Part shown: piece after piece, positions 15,830-24,511 of the stretch
Position numbering within the stretch: the first letter of the stretch is position 1
How the letters are laid out: every line of letters begins with the position of its first letter
Source: Pseudopedobacter alpinus
GTDB taxonomy: Bacteria > Bacteroidota > Bacteroidia > Sphingobacteriales > Sphingobacteriaceae
Direction: 5' to 3'
DNA: 64,000 nt
Assembly (NCBI RefSeq): GCF_042684645.1
Contig: NZ_JBHULV010000008.1
Span: 1-64,000 of the forward strand
Translations under genes and position numbers: made by a program
The notes under the pieces: generated by a model
What the model was told of the DNA's origin: nothing
What the model saw: only the letters and a program-made list of their open reading frames with translations
The model's database searches: none

Positions 15830-16972
15830 ATGAAAATTGACCGTAAAATTCAGCAAGTTATTAAACAAAGGGTGGGTAAAAACAAAGTTATTTTACTTTT
15901 TGGCACACGCCGAGTTGGCAAAACACATTTACTTAAAACATTAGAAAAAAGTTTTGCTACAGCTGATTTTATACACCTAAATGCAGAGGATGCAGAAGTA
16001 GCCAGTCTTCTAGAAAGGCGAAGTGTTGCCAATTATAAAAGGTTATTGGCAAACCGTAATTTGTTAATTATTGACGAGGCGCAGGTGATACCAAGCATAG
16101 GTAAAATATTAAAGTTAATGATTGATAGTTTTGAGGATTTAACCATTATTGCAAGTGGTTCATCAGCTTTTGATTTATCTAACAAAACAGGCGAGCCACT
16201 TACAGGCAGAAGCTATACTTATTATTTATACCCAATTGCTCAGCAAGAGCTTAAAAGTTTAGAAAATAGTTTAGAAACAATACAAAACTTAGAAGACAGG
16301 CTTATTTTTGGCTCTTACCCAGAGATTCTTCAATTAGATACTCCACAAGAAAAGGCCGAATATTTGAAAAACTTGGTTAATTCTTACCTGCTAAAAGATA
16401 TTCTTCAATTTGAAAGTATTAAAAATAGCAGTAAAGTTTTTGATTTACTAAAACTGATAGCCTACCAAATGGGTTCTGAAGTGTCTTTAGACGAGTTAGG
16501 AAAACAGCTAGGTTTAAGTAAAAATACGGTAGAGCGCTATTTAGATTTATTAGCTAAAGTGCAAATTATTTTTAAACTGAGTGGCTTTAGTTCTAATTTA
16601 AGAAAAGAAGTTACAAAATCATCAAAATGGTACTTTTTTGATAATGGAATAAGAAACGCAATTATTAATGATTTTAAACTTTTACCATTAAGACAAGATG
16701 TAGGTTTGCTGTGGGAAGCTTACTGTATTTACGAACGTATAAAACTAAACAGCGTGAACCAAATTACCGCCGAATATTTTTTTTGGCGAACTTACGATCA
16801 GCAAGAAATAGATTTGATAGAAAAAATAGATGGAAATATAGCTGCTTTTGAATTTAAGTATAAAGAGCGTAAACATAAAATACCAACTTTTTTTGCTAAA
16901 AACTATTCAGATGCAAATTTTAGCATCATTCATCAAGATAATTATTTAGAGTTTATAACAACAGGAAATTAG
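15830..16972 (+). CDS. AAA ATPase with DUF4143 domain
   Basis: The 380-residue protein has a P-loop ATPase domain (Walker A GTRRVGKT near residue 28, Walker B NLLIIDEAQVIP near 80, sensor-like IIASGSSAFDLS) and a C-terminal DUF4143 region with a winged-helix-like stretch (SLDELGKQLGLSKNTVERYL) and a nuclease-like tail (EIDLIEKIDGNIAAFEFKYK). The tail has the D-x(n)-E-x-K arrangement of PD-(D/E)XK folds. Family members are numerous, patchily distributed and of unknown function; some authors consider them mobile or defence-related. I choose ATG 15830 over the TTG at 15824. The last four bases overlap the convergent hpt stop codon. The upstream tandem repeat suggests autoregulation. Confidence 0.88.
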   Translation: MKIDRKIQQVIKQRVGKNKVILLFGTRRVGKTHLLKTLEKSFATADFIHLNAEDAEVASLLERRSVANYKRLLANRNLLIIDEAQVIPSIGKILKLMIDSFEDLTIIASGSSAFDLSNKTGEPLTGRSYTYYLYPIAQQELKSLENSLETIQNLEDRLIFGSYPEILQLDTPQEKAEYLKNLVNSYLLKDILQFESIKNSSKVFDLLKLIAYQMGSEVSLDELGKQLGLSKNTVERYLDLLAKVQIIFKLSGFSSNLRKEVTKSSKWYFFDNGIRNAIINDFKLLPLRQDVGLLWEAYCIYERIKLNSVNQITAEYFFWRTYDQQEIDLIEKIDGNIAAFEFKYKERKHKIPTFFAKNYSDANFSIIHQDNYLEFITTGN

Positions 16973-17511
16973 CCTACATAAAGTCTATAAATATCTTTTA
17001 AATTACGCCCCAGGCCGTCATAATCTAAACCGTAACCTACCACAAAATCGTTAGCAATTTCAAAACCTACGTAATCAATTTCTCCAACATCAAAGGTTAA
17101 AGCATCGGGTTTTAATAATAAGGTGGCAATTTTAATAGATGCTGGTTCTAAGGCTTTAATTTTTTCTAACAAAAAGCTTAAAGTTCTACCGGTATCTATA
17201 ATATCTTCCACAATAATAATATCTCTGTTTTTTATATTCATGGCAATGCTTAACTCTTCGGTAATATTGCCGCTGCTAGCTGTGCCGCCATGGTAAGATG
17301 CCAATTTCACAAAAGTAGTTTCGCATGAAACATTAACTTCTTTCATTAAATCGGCCATAAACATAAACGAACCATTAAGCACACCAATAAAAACTGGGAC
17401 ACGCTTTTCATATTCTAAATTAATTTGAATACCAATTAAACGAGTGCGTTTTTCTATTAAATGGTGTTCTATAAAAGGCTCAAAATCTTTATCGTTAATG
17501 GTAATGTTCAT
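16969..17511 (-). CDS. hpt: Hypoxanthine phosphoribosyltransferase
   Basis: This purine-salvage enzyme converts hypoxanthine or guanine plus PRPP to IMP or GMP in the cytosol. The 180-residue protein has the PRPP-binding loop VEDIIDTGRTL, the pyrophosphate-loop stretch VLNGSFMFMADL and the C-terminal VGYGLDYDGLGRNL, all typical of bacterial Hpt. It overlaps the end of the convergent DUF4143 gene by its stop codon. It is 10 bp downstream of the M16 peptidase gene on the same strand and likely co-transcribed with it. Confidence 0.96.
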   Translation of the reverse strand: MNITINDKDFEPFIEHHLIEKRTRLIGIQINLEYEKRVPVFIGVLNGSFMFMADLMKEVNVSCETTFVKLASYHGGTASSGNITEELSIAMNIKNRDIIIVEDIIDTGRTLSFLLEKIKALEPASIKIATLLLKPDALTFDVGEIDYVGFEIANDFVVGYGLDYDGLGRNLKDIYRLYVG

Positions 17512-17521
17512 GCTATTTGTA

Positions 17522-18757
17522 TTAGTCTGTAATTTCTGGGTTAAACAATAACATGCTTAAATTATCCGTAGCTAAAATATGATTGGCGGTAGCTAACATT
17601 TGTTCTGCTGTTACGGCATTTATTTTGGTAAAAACTTCTTTTAAAGTGTCAATTTTTTGGTAATCTAATAAACTTTTAGCCATAGATATTAAAACACCCA
17701 TTCTGTTTTCTTCGCCTAAAGCTATTTGCCCAATAAACCTTTTTTTAGCTTGCGATAATTGTACTTTACCTAATTTATTTTCTCGTGTTTTTTTTAATTC
17801 CTTATGTATTAAAGTTAAGGCTTTATCCACTTTTTCTCCATCGGTACCAAAGTAAATAGAAAACAAACCAGTATCGCTTAAAGGCGTATAGTTAGATTCT
17901 ATGGTGTAAGCAATACCATGTTTCTCTCTAATTTCCAAATTTAATCTAGAGCTCATTCCAGTGCCGCCTAAAATATTGTTTAGTAATAATAAACTCGCTT
18001 TTTTAGGGTCATGCAAACCATAAGCAGGCGCACCTAACATACAATGCGCTTGGTTAATAGGCTTGTTTACTTTTTTAATTTCTGTAGTTAATTGTTGCGG
18101 TGCAATTCTGTTTTTAATGCTATTATTTTCCGGAATAATCCCAAAATACATTTCAGCAAGCTTAACAACTTTTGAAGGAGTATATGAGCCAGATATCGCA
18201 AATATGATTTGATGAGTATTATAGTTTTTATCTATAAATTTTTCTAAATGTATTTTATTAAAGTTTTTAACAGATTGCGGCGTTCCTAAAATATTCTCGC
18301 CCAAAGTATGTCCTTTAAACAACATCGATTCAAAATCGTCATTAATAGCTTCTTCTGGTTGGTCTTCGTAGCTAGAAATCTCATCTAAAATTACCTCTTT
18401 TTCTTTTTCCATTTCCACCTCAGGAAATGTGGAAAAGAATGCAATGTCTTGCAAAAGCTCCATTGCTCTTTCTAAATGAGGTTTTAAAAAAGAAGCTTGT
18501 AAGCAGGTATATTCTTTGGTAGTATAAGCGTTTAAATCGCCACCAACAATTTCTAATCTATTTAGTATTTGATTGGTGTTTCTGTTAACTGTACCTTTGA
18601 ACAGCAGATGCTCAATAAAATGAGCCAAACCAGGTTCGCCAACTTCTTCATCTCTTGAGCCCGCATTAATAATTAAACAGCAATGTGATATTTGCGATTT
18701 TGCAGGCTTAAACAATATCCTGATGCCGTTACTAAGTTTAAAAATTTGATGATCCAT
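17522..18757 (-). CDS. M16-family zinc peptidase (pitrilysin-like)
   Basis: The inverted zinc motif HFIEH (in GLAHFIEHLLFKGT, near residue 50) together with the downstream glutamate in EVILDEISSYED defines the active M16 half. The second, non-catalytic M16 half follows (about 190-411). At 411 residues it is a single-polypeptide MPP/PqqL-type processing peptidase without a signal peptide, hence probably cytosolic. I start at ATG 18757, just before DHQIFKLSNGIRIL where homology begins; an upstream in-frame start at 18787 would add ten weak residues. Substrate unknown. Confidence 0.92.
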   Translation of the reverse strand: MDHQIFKLSNGIRILFKPAKSQISHCCLIINAGSRDEEVGEPGLAHFIEHLLFKGTVNRNTNQILNRLEIVGGDLNAYTTKEYTCLQASFLKPHLERAMELLQDIAFFSTFPEVEMEKEKEVILDEISSYEDQPEEAINDDFESMLFKGHTLGENILGTPQSVKNFNKIHLEKFIDKNYNTHQIIFAISGSYTPSKVVKLAEMYFGIIPENNSIKNRIAPQQLTTEIKKVNKPINQAHCMLGAPAYGLHDPKKASLLLLNNILGGTGMSSRLNLEIREKHGIAYTIESNYTPLSDTGLFSIYFGTDGEKVDKALTLIHKELKKTRENKLGKVQLSQAKKRFIGQIALGEENRMGVLISMAKSLLDYQKIDTLKEVFTKINAVTAEQMLATANHILATDNLSMLLFNPEITD

Positions 18758-18841
18758 TTTGTAAATGCAAAGATATACTTTTAACACTGCTAAAATATTT
18801 TGTGATTTGTAAGTGCAGTTTTTTTACTTACAAAACATAAT

Positions 18842-18930
18842 TATGGGAAAGCTATAAGCAAACTACCCAAAGCTAAAGCTGGTGTTGATACATATTATAC
18901 AAATGATTCTTTAACTCCAGATATCATTTA
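18842..18930 (+). pseudogene. Short coding-like remnant
   Basis: A frame gives KAISKLPKAKAGVDTYYTND and continues to SLTPDII before a stop at 18928-18930. It has protein-like composition but no usable start, and I cannot name it. Possibly the 3' end of a lost gene. Otherwise the 236 bp between the M16 peptidase and the next gene hold nothing obvious. Confidence 0.25.
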
Positions 18931-19023
18931 AACTGTAGAAAATCAAGCTGTGGCATAATTTTTATCCTTTAATCAAACATTAATATTAATTTTAAACGTT
19001 TAATCCCTTAAATACTCAAAATC

Positions 19024-19830
19024 ATGAATTTAAAATTTAGTTCGACATTAATTTTTTCAAGCTTAATTGCACTTGCAAGTTTAAGCGCCTGCAATCAGGA
19101 TAGTAAAAAAACAGATACTAGTCAAGATAGTACAATAGCAGCAATGTCTATTGAGCCTTTAGAAGAAGCGGATGAATTTCCAACAGCCAAATTAACCGTT
19201 AAGGATGTGAAAACAGAAAAAGTTGGAACAGATTCTGTTAAATTAACTTATGCTTTTGATGTTGCAAATTATGAGTTAACAAAGCAAACTATGGATAACC
19301 ATTCTGCAGATTGCGCAAACTCTGATCAAGGACAACATATACATTTTATTATGGATAACAAACCTTATCAGGCTTTATACAAGCCAGAAAACACGGTTAC
19401 TTTGCCTGTAAACTCTGAGCATTATTTATTAAGTTTCTTGTCACGTTCTTACCATTTATCAGTTAAATCTCCTGATGCTTCTTTGTTAGTACATTTTAAA
19501 ATTGATAAAGATGGTAATTATGTAAAATTAGACAACCCAACAGAACCAATGTTGTTTTATAGCCGTCCAAAAGGCGAATATGCTGGTAAAGATGTTCAAA
19601 ACGTGTTGTTAGATTTTTATGTAAAAAATGCAACGCTTGCCGCTGATGCTTATAAAGTAAAAGTTAGTGTAGGCGATACCACCTTTACAGTAGATAAATG
19701 GCAGCCATATTTTATTAAAAACGCACCACTTGGCGATTTGAAATTAAAAATTGAATTGTTAGATGCAGAAGGAAAAGAGTTAACCGGAGAAAATACATCG
19801 GTAGAAAGAAGCGTTACTTTAAAGCAGTAA
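19024..19830 (+). CDS. Lipoprotein of unknown function
   Basis: The 268-residue protein has a signal peptide with lipobox LSAC (cysteine near residue 23), then a D/S/T-rich spacer and two beta-rich stretches (about 60-160 and 170-268) that look like Ig-like or FHA-like sandwiches. I do not recognise a named domain with confidence. Two conserved-looking histidines occur (HSADCANSDQGQHIHFIMD), which could bind a metal; that is speculation. It is a single-gene unit with its own terminator. Confidence 0.7.
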   Translation: MNLKFSSTLIFSSLIALASLSACNQDSKKTDTSQDSTIAAMSIEPLEEADEFPTAKLTVKDVKTEKVGTDSVKLTYAFDVANYELTKQTMDNHSADCANSDQGQHIHFIMDNKPYQALYKPENTVTLPVNSEHYLLSFLSRSYHLSVKSPDASLLVHFKIDKDGNYVKLDNPTEPMLFYSRPKGEYAGKDVQNVLLDFYVKNATLAADAYKVKVSVGDTTFTVDKWQPYFIKNAPLGDLKLKIELLDAEGKELTGENTSVERSVTLKQ

Positions 19831-19848
19831 TGTTTTAAATAAGAGAAA

Positions 19849-19887
19849 AGTCTTTGCAATGTTTTATTAATTGCAAGGACTTTTTTT
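19849..19887 (+). terminator. Terminator after the 19.0-kb lipoprotein gene
   Basis: AGTCTTTGCAAT (19849-19860) pairs with ATTGCAAGGACT (19870-19881) with one mismatch, followed by a T run. It probably also serves the convergent gene at 19893. Confidence 0.85.
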
Positions 19888-19892
19888 ATGCC

Positions 19893-20570
19893 TTAAAACG
19901 CATAACCAAGTGAAATAGAAATCACCCTGTTTTTAGCTTCCTGATTATTAACTGGAGATAAATTATACAAACCTAAACCAAAATTTGCACCTACATTAAA
20001 GCCGTCTTCAAACTGGTAACCTATTAAAAAATTTGCTCCATAATCAGTTTTACGGAAATCATCATCTTGCTCATTACCAAATTTAATATTGCCATTATCC
20101 CTTTCGTTAAGCGCACCCAGCTCATTTGAAGCTATTGTGTTTATATCTTTCTTTCCTGATAAAGCATAGCCAAAATACGGTCCGGCACCTATATAAATAT
20201 TCTTAATTTTGTAAATGCCATTTATAGGAATTTCCAAATACATAACACTTGATGTGCCTTTGTAGGTAAAATTATAAGCTCCAAAAGTAGGGTCAACACC
20301 AGTTCCGGCATAATCATATTTAGCCCCTTTTCCGCTAAATGAAAGCCCAGGTTGGATAAAGAAATTATTAAAAATTGATAAATCAACAAATGCCGCTATA
20401 TGCAAGCTGGTGGTAAAAGCAGAGTTTCCTTTGAATTGCGGAACATCAATATACTGGCTACCAAGATTAACTCCGGTAATTACTTTAAATTTTTTAGGTG
20501 AATTATCTTGTGCAAATAAACCAATAACAAATAAAGAAAAAACGAAAGTTAGAAGGTATAATTTTTTCAT
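19893..20570 (-). CDS. Outer-membrane beta-barrel protein
   Basis: The 225-residue protein has a signal peptide (about 1-20, ending GLFAQ) and alternating amphipathic strands ending in a terminal aromatic (ISISLGYAF), the usual C-terminal outer-membrane insertion signal. It resembles the OMP beta-barrel (PorT-like/DUF5777-like) families with GVNLGSQYID and IPINGIYKIKNIYIGAGPYFG. Start chosen at ATG 20570; an upstream in-frame ATG at 20591 would add seven residues before the signal peptide. Ligand or role unknown. Confidence 0.8.
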   Translation of the reverse strand: MKKLYLLTFVFSLFVIGLFAQDNSPKKFKVITGVNLGSQYIDVPQFKGNSAFTTSLHIAAFVDLSIFNNFFIQPGLSFSGKGAKYDYAGTGVDPTFGAYNFTYKGTSSVMYLEIPINGIYKIKNIYIGAGPYFGYALSGKKDINTIASNELGALNERDNGNIKFGNEQDDDFRKTDYGANFLIGYQFEDGFNVGANFGLGLYNLSPVNNQEAKNRVISISLGYAF

Positions 20571-20728
20571 AATGAATAATTTAGTGCTCAAAAATAGGAA
20601 ATGAAATGATATTAAATTAGTATGCTGACAATTTTAAACGGGAAAGTGTTAATAGATTAATTAACCCATTAATTGATAAGGATTATAATGTTTTTTTACA
20701 AGGAAAAACTATAATTTGAAATTTACTT

Positions 20729-21541
20729 TTAAACTTTACTTTCTATTTTATGACCACAATTGCTACAGTAGCAATCATCTGCTTTTACCTCTTGGTCACA
20801 TTTTTCGCACTGTTTAGTATTTTTTTCGTATGCTTTTTTAGTTAGTTCTGCAGTAACAATACCTGTTGGCACCGCAATTATTGCGTAGCCGGCAAGCATC
20901 ATTGCAGATGCAACCATTTGCCCTAACCTTGTATAAGGCACAATATCTCCAAAACCTACTGTGGTAACTGTTACTATGCCCCAATAAATACTGGCCGGAA
21001 TGGTAGAGAAGCCTGGGTTTCCTGCTTCAATTACATACATTAAGGTACCTACTAAAACTATAAATGTAAAAATGAAGGCTATAAAAACACTGATTTTGTA
21101 CATGCTTAATCTTAATGCAGTAAGTAAAACCTGGCCTTCTCTGGTAAAACGGATAAGCTTTAGAATTCTAAAAATCCTTAACAATCTTAAAACCCTTATT
21201 ACTAAAAGATAATGATAGCCAGCAACAAAAATACTGATATAAGCAGGTATGATTGATAAGAAATCTATGACGCCCCAATAACTAAAAACATACTTCTTCC
21301 TTTTCTCTGCAGCATAAATTCTCACCAAATATTCGATAGAAAAGACGATAGTAAACACCCAGTCTATATAAAAAAAAGTATCAGGAAATTGCATGCCTAA
21401 CTCTGGCATACTTTCGGCAACTACAGCTAAAACACTAAAAAGTATAAGCCACAATAATACAATATCAAAACGTCTGCCTGCTTTGGTATCAGTGCCGAAA
21501 ACAATTCGGTTTATTTTTTCTTTAGTGGTTTGGTTTAGCAT
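20729..21541 (-). CDS. Voltage-gated potassium channel with zinc-ribbon tail
   Basis: The 270-residue inner-membrane protein has six transmembrane helices. S4 carries regularly spaced arginines (RVLRLLRIFRILKLIRF) and the pore filter is TVGFGD in VTTVTTVGFGDIVPY, the potassium-selective signature. The C-terminus is unusual for a bacterial Kv channel: instead of an RCK domain, it has a short zinc-ribbon, CEKCDQEVKADDCYCSNCG, with four CxxC-arranged cysteines, predicted to be cytosolic. The ribbon may mediate assembly or regulation; no data are visible. The gene is alone between convergent or distant neighbours. Confidence 0.93.
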   Translation of the reverse strand: MLNQTTKEKINRIVFGTDTKAGRRFDIVLLWLILFSVLAVVAESMPELGMQFPDTFFYIDWVFTIVFSIEYLVRIYAAEKRKKYVFSYWGVIDFLSIIPAYISIFVAGYHYLLVIRVLRLLRIFRILKLIRFTREGQVLLTALRLSMYKISVFIAFIFTFIVLVGTLMYVIEAGNPGFSTIPASIYWGIVTVTTVGFGDIVPYTRLGQMVASAMMLAGYAIIAVPTGIVTAELTKKAYEKNTKQCEKCDQEVKADDCYCSNCGHKIESKV

Positions 21542-21722
21542 TTAACTATCAATTTATACAAGGGAAGGTAATAAATTATTTAGTTAGGATTAAGTTTTGT
21601 TTGATATAATATCTTGTTATTTCTGTAGATACAATATTTTAATTTGTTTAGTGTCGGTATTATTTGTTGATCAATTATTTTATAGACTTAGCTAAAAGTA
21701 ATTTTAATTTCCCATTAACTAT

Positions 21723-22460
21723 CTAATCATTAGAAAAAACAAACTCTTCCCTACATACTTTAGTTTCTTTGCACATTTTATCAAATTCTGTTATGGAGTT
21801 AAATTTTAATTGCTCTAAAATTTTGTACTCATAAAATACTTTGAAGGTTTTGTTTTTGAACACCCAAGGTTCAATACTTATAACTTTATCTGCTTTGTAA
21901 AACACTTCGTTTATATCTCCATCTGGGCTTTCAGAAATTTCCATTCTTCTGCCTTCCGGTTGTATTTTATCCATGCAAATGAGTAAAGATAAAGCGTCGC
22001 ACCATTCTACAAATCGATATAACCTTTCAGCATATTTTTTATCAATCTCTAAATTTTTGATGATTTCACTTCTAACTTTTGCCTGTTCTTTTAAAAATGA
22101 ATTTAACTTTTCATCTCCTTTTTTACTTTGGCTAATAAAATCTATGTGCATAGAAGTTAATAAAGCATTTATCAGGCTTTTAGAATTTGCAATTTCCATT
22201 ATGCTCAATTTCTGACTTAAATCGGTTTTTTTCGAGTCATTGCTCACCATGAAATGTCTGGGCGCTCCAGCCTCAGTTAAGTTTTGTTGTTTTGCAGTTT
22301 CTTCAACGCCGTCATCATGTTCTGCAATTGCAATAAGCGTAGGGACTAAAATGTGGTTTGGTAAATCAATATTATATTGATAAGCAATCATAGCGGCCAA
22401 CAAACCATGCGATCTTTGATTTATGATTTTCCAGCCTTTTTGGTGCGAAATTACTATCAT
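21723..22460 (-). CDS. DUF3891 family protein
   Basis: The 245-residue protein starts MIVISHQKGWKIINQRSHG and contains IAEHDDGVEE and ERLYRFVEWCDALSLLICMD, matching DUF3891. The histidine/aspartate spacing (RSHG, EHDDG, WCDALS) recalls an HD-like helical bundle, so metal binding is plausible but untested. No signal peptide. It stands alone with a 180-bp gap to the channel gene; function is unknown. Confidence 0.8.
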   Translation of the reverse strand: MIVISHQKGWKIINQRSHGLLAAMIAYQYNIDLPNHILVPTLIAIAEHDDGVEETAKQQNLTEAGAPRHFMVSNDSKKTDLSQKLSIMEIANSKSLINALLTSMHIDFISQSKKGDEKLNSFLKEQAKVRSEIIKNLEIDKKYAERLYRFVEWCDALSLLICMDKIQPEGRRMEISESPDGDINEVFYKADKVISIEPWVFKNKTFKVFYEYKILEQLKFNSITEFDKMCKETKVCREEFVFSND

Positions 22461-22726
22461 AGTAAAATATACTTAAAATTAGGGATAATGTATTACCAAA
22501 GCCAACAATTGTACCAATACACTATATCTTATGTGGTACAGCGGTAATACTGACTGGAGGAAAAATCTTGAAGTCACAATTTGTGATATCAAGTTGGGGA
22601 GGAAGAAGGAGGTTTGCTGTTGTGGTTGTTGTCAATACTTATCACTTATATCTCAAAATATCCACTTAGTTCATAAATCATTAATCCACAACCTTCTACA
22701 TTAAAATAAAATTCTCCACTCAACTA
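22461..22726. other. Intergenic stretch upstream of the rplM promoter
   Basis: No gene, hairpin or repeat that I can support. The only clear element is the rplM promoter at 22727-22757. Confidence 0.4.
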
Positions 22727-22757
22727 TTTGATATATAAATTTATAGTTATATCTTTG
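22727..22757 (+). promoter_or_regulatory. Bacteroidota sigma-A promoter of rplM operon
   Basis: TTTG at 22727-22730, a spacer of exactly 19 bp, and TATCTTTG at 22750-22757 match the Bacteroidota consensus TTTG-N19-TAnnTTTG. It predicts a transcript starting near 22763, with about 50 nt of leader before the GTG of rplM. Confidence 0.85.
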
Positions 22758-22811
22758 CAGTCCCTAAAAAATTAGGGGAAAACTATTTTTTATTAATTAA
22801 ATACAAAGCAA

Positions 22812-23255
22812 GTGAATACGTTAAGTTACAAAACTGTCTCTGCCAATAAAAAGACCGTTGACAAACAATGGGTTGTTGTTGACGCTCAGGGCGAGATTTT
22901 GGGGCGCTTGTCTTCTAATATCGCTAAGGTGATTAGAGGAAAAAACAAGCCATCTTTTACCCCACACGTAGACTGCGGCGATAATGTTATCGTTATCAAT
23001 GCAGACAAGGTTAAATTGACAGGTGATAAAATGTCTGACAAAGTTTATGTTAGATATACTGGCTACCCAGGTGGTCAGCGTTTCATAACTCCAAAAGAGT
23101 TGATGGCAAAGCACCCTACTCGTATTATTGAGAAGGCTGTACGTGGTATGTTACCTAAAACTCGTTTAGGTAGAGCGATTTTCAAAAATCTGTATATCTA
23201 TGCAGGTGATGAGCATCCACACGTTGCACAAAACCCTAAAGTAATTAAATTTTAA
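22812..23255 (+). CDS. rplM: 50S ribosomal protein L13 (uL13)
   Basis: Primary assembly protein of the large subunit, 147 residues. Motifs: DAQGEILGRLSSNIAKVIRG, CGDNVIVINADKVKLTG, ARYTGYPGG-type VRYTGYPGGQRF and RAVRGMLPKTRLGR-type AVRGMLPKTRLGRAIF. The start is GTG at 22812; the next methionine is internal and would remove conserved sequence. First gene of rplM-rpsI-rpsB-tsf, 17 bp before rpsI. Confidence 0.97.
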   Translation: MNTLSYKTVSANKKTVDKQWVVVDAQGEILGRLSSNIAKVIRGKNKPSFTPHVDCGDNVIVINADKVKLTGDKMSDKVYVRYTGYPGGQRFITPKELMAKHPTRIIEKAVRGMLPKTRLGRAIFKNLYIYAGDEHPHVAQNPKVIKF

Positions 23256-23272
23256 TTTTAAGGAGAAAAGAA

Positions 23273-23659
23273 ATGTCAGTTACTAATACTTCTGGAAGAA
23301 GAAAAACTGCAGTTGCCCGCATCTATTTGAAAGAGGGTAACGGTACCATTACTGTTAATGGTAAAGACCATACAGTATATTTCCCAACATTGCCTTTACA
23401 GTACATTGTTAACCAAGCTTTTATTGTTACTGAAGTAACAGGACAGTTTGATGTTACCGTTAATGTTGCTGGTGGTGGTGTTAAAGGACAAGCTGAGGCT
23501 GTTCGTTTAGCAATTGCTAAAGCTATTGTAGAATTAGACGCGGAAAGAAAGCCAGCTTTAAGAGCTAAAGGTTTAATGACTCGTGATAACCGTATGGTTG
23601 AGCGTAAGAAACCAGGTAGAGCTAAAGCTCGTAAGAAATTCCAATTCAGTAAACGTTAA
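23273..23659 (+). CDS. rpsI: 30S ribosomal protein S9 (uS9)
   Basis: The 128-residue protein has the N-terminal SGRRKTAVARIYL, the central GGGVKGQAEAVRLAIAKA and the basic C-terminal tail KKPGRAKARKKFQFSKR, which reaches the P-site tRNA in the ribosome. It is preceded by AAGGAGA, an unusually good Shine-Dalgarno match for this phylum. It lies 18 bp before rpsB. Confidence 0.98.
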   Translation: MSVTNTSGRRKTAVARIYLKEGNGTITVNGKDHTVYFPTLPLQYIVNQAFIVTEVTGQFDVTVNVAGGGVKGQAEAVRLAIAKAIVELDAERKPALRAKGLMTRDNRMVERKKPGRAKARKKFQFSKR

Positions 23660-23677
23660 TATTCGGAGGACAAGACA

Positions 23678-24511
23678 ATGGCAAGAACAACTTATCAGGA
23701 CTTATTGGATGCAGGTGTACATTTTGGTCACCTTACCCGCAAATGGAATCCGAAAATGGCGCAATATATCTTTATGGAGCGTAACGGAATTCACATTATC
23801 GACTTAAATAAAACTTTAACAAGAGTTGAAGAAGCAGCTTCTGCTATCAAACAAATTGTTAAATCTGGTCGTAAAATTTTATTTGTTTCTACTAAGAAAC
23901 AAGCTAAAGACATCGTTGCAGAATATGCAAAATCTGTAAATATGCCCTTCGTAACCGAAAGATGGTTAGGTGGTATGTTAACTAACTTTGCTACTGTTAG
24001 AAAATCTATCAAAAAGATGACTAACATTGACAAGATGACTAAAGATGGTACTTATGATGTATTATCTAAAAAAGAGAAATTAATGATACAGCGTGAGCGT
24101 ATTAAATTAGAAACCCTTTTAGGAGGTATTGCTGATTTAAACCGTTTACCAGCTGCTTTATTTTTAGTTGATGTTAAAAAAGAGCACATTGCTGTAACAG
24201 AAGCTTTAAAGTTAAATATCCCAACTTTTGCAATGGTGGATACTAACTCTGATCCTTCAAATATCGATTTCCCTATCCCAGCGAATGATGATGCTACTAA
24301 ATCTATCTCTTTAATTACTGGTATCATAATAGATGCTATTAACGAAGGTTTAGAAGAACGTAAGCAAGAGAAAGATGCTGAAAGTGATAAAGAAGCTGCT
24401 GCTGAAAAAGCAAAAGCTGACGCTCCAGCTGCTGCTCCGGTTGAAGGAAAAAGAACAAGAAAAGTTGCAGACGCAGGTACACCAGTAGCTGAAGAAGCAA
24501 AAGGAGAATAG
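23678..24511 (+). CDS. rpsB: 30S ribosomal protein S2 (uS2)
   Basis: The 277-residue protein has GVHFGHLTRKWNPKM, RWLGGMLTNFATVRKS and IPTFAMVDTNSDP. The C-terminal 45 residues are a low-complexity A/E/K-rich extension (KEAAAEKAKADAPAAAP) that is common in Bacteroidota S2. A GGAGG precedes the ATG. A long inverted repeat separates it from tsf. Confidence 0.98.
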   Translation: MARTTYQDLLDAGVHFGHLTRKWNPKMAQYIFMERNGIHIIDLNKTLTRVEEAASAIKQIVKSGRKILFVSTKKQAKDIVAEYAKSVNMPFVTERWLGGMLTNFATVRKSIKKMTNIDKMTKDGTYDVLSKKEKLMIQRERIKLETLLGGIADLNRLPAALFLVDVKKEHIAVTEALKLNIPTFAMVDTNSDPSNIDFPIPANDDATKSISLITGIIIDAINEGLEERKQEKDAESDKEAAAEKAKADAPAAAPVEGKRTRKVADAGTPVAEEAKGE

